From assembly GCF_030704535.1 (NCBI RefSeq), contig NC_081821.1, forward strand, positions 2,619,001-2,683,000: a stretch of DNA of 64,000 bases, read 5' to 3'. A program made the position numbers and the translations under genes. Shown one piece after another: positions 60,191-64,000 of the stretch (positions are counted from its first letter, which is position 1; every line of letters begins with the position of its first letter). The notes under the pieces were generated by a model, which saw only the letters and a list, made by a program, of their open reading frames with translations, was not told the origin of the DNA and did no database searches. The stretch comes from Vitis vinifera. Taxonomy: Eukaryota; Streptophyta; Magnoliopsida; Vitales; Vitaceae.

Positions 60191-60569
60191 ATAGCCCAGT
60201 CAACCTCACGTCTTCCTCACTTTGTTCCATTTTAAACCAACACCATTCTCTTTCTCCCATCCATTGGTCAATCTTCATCTCTGAAACCCTGAAACTCAAA
60301 CGCTCTCTATTCGGCTCACCTCTCCCATTTCAACTAAATCACTTTTCATTACCATCAAATACATACTACTTGTGACCCATTTCTGGTTTCTCCTTCCAGA
60401 GTAAAAGACAGACTTGGTGGAGCATTATATATCTACAGTTGTAGACCACCTCCACGCCAATCCACCATTGCTTGCTCCATTCCCATTTGATCTGCAACTC
60501 AAAAACCTAATTTTCATCCCAATATCATATATCATATGATTATATGCTAGTTGGGAACCAAAAATATTC

Positions 60570-60629
60570 ATGATTAGACTCTCCTTCTTGTTCATTACTC
60601 ATCTCTACACCCAAAATCCTTTCCTCTAG
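60570..60629 (+). CDS. Possible upstream ORF in the WOX1 leader (19 codons)
   Basis: ATG at 60570 opens MIRLSFLFITHLYTQNPFL and stops at 60627-60629, 44 bases before the WOX1 start. A shorter one (ATG ATT ATA TGC TAG) lies near 60537. Both count only if transcription starts upstream, for example from the TATA-like ttatatat near 60425. Conservation is unknown. Confidence 0.3.
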   Translation: MIRLSFLFITHLYTQNPFL

Positions 60630-60673
60630 TTTGGTGTTCTTTACCCTCCACCTTCAAAGCAAAGCAACTTACA

Positions 60674-62584
60674 ATGTGGATGATGGGTTACAATGATGGG
60701 GGAGAGCTGAATATGCCTGATTCATTCAATGGCAGGAAGCTTCGGCCTCTGATTCCAAGACCAGCTACTTCTACCAGCGGCACTGCAACTACCACGTCTT
60801 CTTGTTTAAGCCGCATCCATGGGACTGATCTTTTTGGACTGAATCACCATCTGGGTATGCGTTCTCTTCCCTCTTTTTCACTCCCATTATTTGTGTCTTT
60901 CTGTGTTTTCTGGCCTATCTGGGTGTCGTAAGTATTTAAATGCATTGGCTCCATTACTTGATTTTGTTACATGTTGCATCAACTATGACAGAGCAAAGCA
61001 ACATTAGAGAGTTCAATACAACTCCAGTCATAGTGAGCTCACGTTGGAATCCAACCCCGGAGCAGCTAAGGACCCTAGAAGAATTATATCGGCGCGGGAC
61101 TCGAACGCCTTCGGCTGAGCAAATTCAGCATATCACCGCACAGCTCCGCCGATACGGCAAGATTGAAGGCAAGAATGTGTTTTACTGGTTTCAGAACCAC
61201 AAGGCAAGGGAACGGCAGAAGCGGCGCCGACAACTTGAACCAGATGAGCAGAATCGCGATGTTGAAAGCACAGAGAGGAAGGAATCAGGTAAAAGCCACA
61301 AAAAATAACTTATATATTTTCCCTAATTTTTTATCAGAAAGTACTTGATCTCATGCAAGAGAGACAAGAGTGGGGGATGAATGATGAGGGAGAGGTGTTT
61401 GATCCAAAATGCTTTTTTTTTCCTCCCATTTCATTTGTTGTTTTGAGATGTAAAGTTGCGTTCTTTTTGTTTTTCTTTTTGTCTACAGGAGGAAGTAGGA
61501 CAGGTTTTGAAGAACAGACCAAGAACTGGGCACTCTCTACAAACTGCAGTATACTTGCAGAGGTCCATTTAACTTGCTTTTTGTCTTTCTCCGTAGACTA
61601 ACACTCTTTCTCAGCTAAGATTACCTATGATCTCTAAAAGCCTATTAGAAGCAATTAATCAGAGATAATAAGCATATGATTACAAGTTTTTCATGTAAGA
61701 TTTGTTTAAAAGCTGTGTAGGATAAAATGTAGGGAACAACAAAAGCTTTGTTTGTTGGGAAATGAAAAGGGTCTAAAAGCTGCATTCCTTCCTTTCTGTC
61801 GGGGCTGCTGTTTTGAAATAAGCTAGGTTTTTGGGTCTTGTGCTTATTCATACACATCTCATTCTTACTCTAAAGCTTGTTGCAATTCCCCTTGATGCTC
61901 ATGAAAGGACAATGCTCTCCTTATTATAGGATGTACGCATGGCTTCTCATTTTTTTTCCATGGACCATTGCCCTCATGAGTTTGGGTTGATTAATAATAA
62001 AATAACATCTCATATGGGGCGCCCATAATGGCTTTATTTCAGCTGCATGTGAGTTGGGTTTTCATGTTTTGCATGCCCTTTTGATTTATCAGGAATCTCT
62101 TTCAATACAAAGGGCAGCAAAAGCAACAGCTGCAGCAGCAGAATGTAGAACAGATGGATGGATCCAATTCGATGAAGGGGAATTACAGCATAGAAGAAGC
62201 TTGGTAGAAAGAAATGCCATTTGGCAGATGATGCAGTTGTCTTGTCCTTCTCCCACCACCCACCTCATAAACACGACTACTACTACAAGAACCAAAGAAG
62301 CTGCAGCAGTTAGAAGAATGGACCCAAAGTTCATAAAGACTCGAGATCTGAACATCTTTATAGCTCCCTACAGATCAGAAGGTCATAATCACTTGGCCGG
62401 TGTCGGCGCCGATCACTCCAATGAAGAAGAGGGTGGAGAATCCCAAACCCTTCAGCTGTTCCCCCTCCGGAGCGGCGATGGCAATGAAAACATTAATGAA
62501 AAAGAGGGCGAGATATCAGTTGCTGCCATGAATACCAACCTCACTCCTCACCAGTTTTTTGAGTTCCTTCCACTGAAGAATTAA
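60674..62584 (+). CDS. WOX1: WUSCHEL-related homeobox protein, WOX1 type, 4 exons
   Basis: A homeodomain transcription factor of the WUS clade. WOX1/STF/MAEWEST-type proteins promote leaf-blade and petal outgrowth at organ margins and act mainly as repressors in the nucleus. Coding exons: 60674-60854, 60992-61288, 61489-61562, 62093-62584, phases closed, 347 residues. The N-terminus [10 protein letters not shown], then KLRPLIPRP, is specific for WOX1. The homeodomain spans about residues 76-140 ([20 protein letters not shown] to [19 protein letters not shown]). WQMMQL lies in the middle part. The WUS box is TLQLFPLR (303-310), and the C-terminal WOX1 motif FFEFLPLKN closes the protein. The acceptor of exon 2 was chosen after GACAG (60991), the only AG that keeps the frame. 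No disabling change is seen. Confidence 0.95.
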
Positions 62585-64000
62585 ACAAGGGGAAGTTAAC
62601 CCCATGTGGGTTGCAGGCCTCCTCAGCTTACTATGTATGCAACATGATGATGGGTTGTGCTAGATTTTGTATTTTTGTTGGAAACTGAGACTGCTTTTAT
62701 TGCTCTTGATGTTACATTTCATGGAAGCCATGCAATGTTAGCAAGTGGGTATGAAACAAGGTTGCCTTAAACTGCATTTGGACCATGTTGGCTTAATCAA
62801 TGAACAGTAACATTAAAGAAAAATACCACAGAGGTTGTGCGTTTACAGAAACAGGCCTCCTTTCAGTAACCAGATGTGTCCTCATGCGTGTGAAATGTTG
62901 AGAGAGAGAGATGAGATGGGGAGATGGGTCCTCCCCCATGAAGGGATCTGAAATAGAAGCAGATGTGAGAGTTTGATGTTGAAATAAGGGATTGAAATGG
63001 GAAATGGATGTGAAAGACTTCTGATGTTGAAGTGACTTGGAATATGGCCTTTGAGCCTTCTCTTGTTCTTCTCTTACATATTTGGAATTAAATCCAAAGA
63101 AAACAAACTTGTCACGTAAATGACAATGGAAGAATACATAAAAGAGAGCTTTCCTTGTATCCTTTCTTAGGCATCCTATATACATCCTCTGCCTATAGTT
63201 TTGAGAATTCCAACACCTTGGGGGAATTCACACTTAAAACCTCTATGCTTTTAAGTTCATCCTCGTGAGGGAATTTTTGGCACAAAAATTCATTCCCTGC
63301 AATTCATTCTTCAATATATAGTAAACTCTTTATGCATTCATGCATGAGATTATAGAATATTTTGGATGAGCTGCCAAATGGATATGGAAGACAACTGATA
63401 AAGAAAAGAGTACAAGATGGACCTTACTCACTATTAGAACTTTCTTACTCCATGACTGTGTCAGCCATTGAGGAATAACCCTAATAACAAGTAGAAGAAT
63501 ATATTCTCATTAATTAATTAAAAAGTGAAAAATATATTGATCACTTGGCATTTATGTTCTATAACTAAAGCACTATCCCTTGCTCTCCAACTATGAAAAT
63601 CTCAAAATTTATCCCATTACATATCTCCCAAATGGGTTTTAAATCAATTCATATGTTGTATATAACATGTACAAAATTTGTTGAGATGACATGAACAAAA
63701 TTAAAAATAAGTAATACAAAATTTCAACATGAAATAAGAAACATAGCTCATGAAATTTAAAAATCGGGTTACTTGATTAAAAGGATCACTGAAAACCTTA
63801 TTTTTGAAATTTAATTTTTTGTCATTTTCTTGTCTCATTTTAACAAAAATGTCCTCGTTATTTTTTTATATATAAAAATAACCTTTTATTTGAAAATTTA
63901 CATATAAATACTTGAAATAGTAAATGACATTTATGTCAAAAATTGATTACTTTTCAATATAAAAAAATATGGGAATGGTTAAATTCATAATTTGAGAATT
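62585..64000. other. Region downstream of WOX1
   Basis: 3' untranslated region and AT-rich intergenic DNA. No complete gene. A minus-strand frame 63185-62793 may hold a small Copia remnant. Confidence 0.5.
63060..63210 (-). pseudogene. Possible Copia fragment
   Basis: The minus strand reads MYIGCLRKDTRKALFY, then DKFVFFGFNSKYVREE, resembling the segment after integrase in Copia polyproteins (a YxGYPKxTKGxxFY, then KVFVSTNAxFLE pattern). It is short and unsupported by neighbouring domains. Confidence 0.25.

Larger units (their letters stand above)
54600..60540. other. Long gene-free stretch between copy 3 and WOX1
   Basis: No supportable gene. It holds an (AAT)n run at about 55496-55519, a degenerate tandem repeat (56060-57300), (TA)n runs near 56749-56766 and 57010-57024, and a pair of related segments at about 55605-55760 and 59140-59290. 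Open frames are short and composition-driven. Confidence 0.6.

Noticed and set aside
1..64000. tRNA, rRNA or CRISPR arrays
   Set aside because: None seen by reading; the tRNA-like words found (TGGTATCAGAGC) are retroelement primer sites, and the repeats are transposons or tandem arrays.

Overview
The window is nuclear DNA of a dicot plant. Genes have GT-AG introns, long AT-rich intergenic stretches separate them, and retrotransposons are nested inside one another. The gene set and the repeat types look most like grapevine (Vitis), but that species call is an inference. Five real gene loci are readable: a phosphoethanolamine N-methyltransferase (PEAMT, plus strand, 12 coding exons, CDS 11654-21168), a plastid-type EamA/DMT transporter (minus, 7 exons, 21735-24869), a beta-tubulin (minus, 3 exons, 27725-29794), a small family of four-helix membrane proteins in three copies (32605, 39129 broken, 54075 with a shifted start), and a WUSCHEL-related homeobox gene of the WOX1 type (plus, 4 exons, 60674-62584).

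Layout. 1-8452 is most of a minus-oriented Ty3/gypsy element of the Tat type. It has an 807-bp 5' LTR, an intact gag-protease frame, a pol frame broken by stops, and an intron-containing antisense ORF behind pol; its 3' LTR lies left of the window. 8453-11410 is AT-rich and leads to the PEAMT promoter. PEAMT carries a 25-codon upstream ORF in its leader and hosts a 1.25-kb repeat in its 3.8-kb second intron. PEAMT and the DMT transporter converge with 566 bp between their stop codons. After the tubulin gene comes a Mutator-like non-autonomous element (31097-32133) with a 10-bp target duplication, then membrane-protein copy 1, a decayed pararetrovirus-like fragment (about 34240-36300), and membrane-protein copy 2, which is disrupted by a solo LTR.

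40953-52799 is a deep nest. A remnant of a minus-oriented Tat element (LTR plus antisense ORF) abuts a plus-oriented Tat element of the same family (LTR, gag, part of pol). A solo LTR sits in the first LTR. A young Copia element without reverse transcriptase sits at the end of the second LTR. A second copy of the PEAMT-intron repeat splits the gag. Membrane-protein copy 3 follows at 54075. 54600-60600 is gene-free DNA with a degenerate tandem repeat, and WOX1 follows.

The cellular genes do not form an operon-like unit. They act in phosphocholine synthesis, metabolite transport, the cytoskeleton and leaf-blade or meristem development. From memory, the PEAMT (At3g18000) and WOX1 (At3g18010) homologues are direct neighbours in Arabidopsis, so this looks like an old shared neighbourhood expanded here by transposons.
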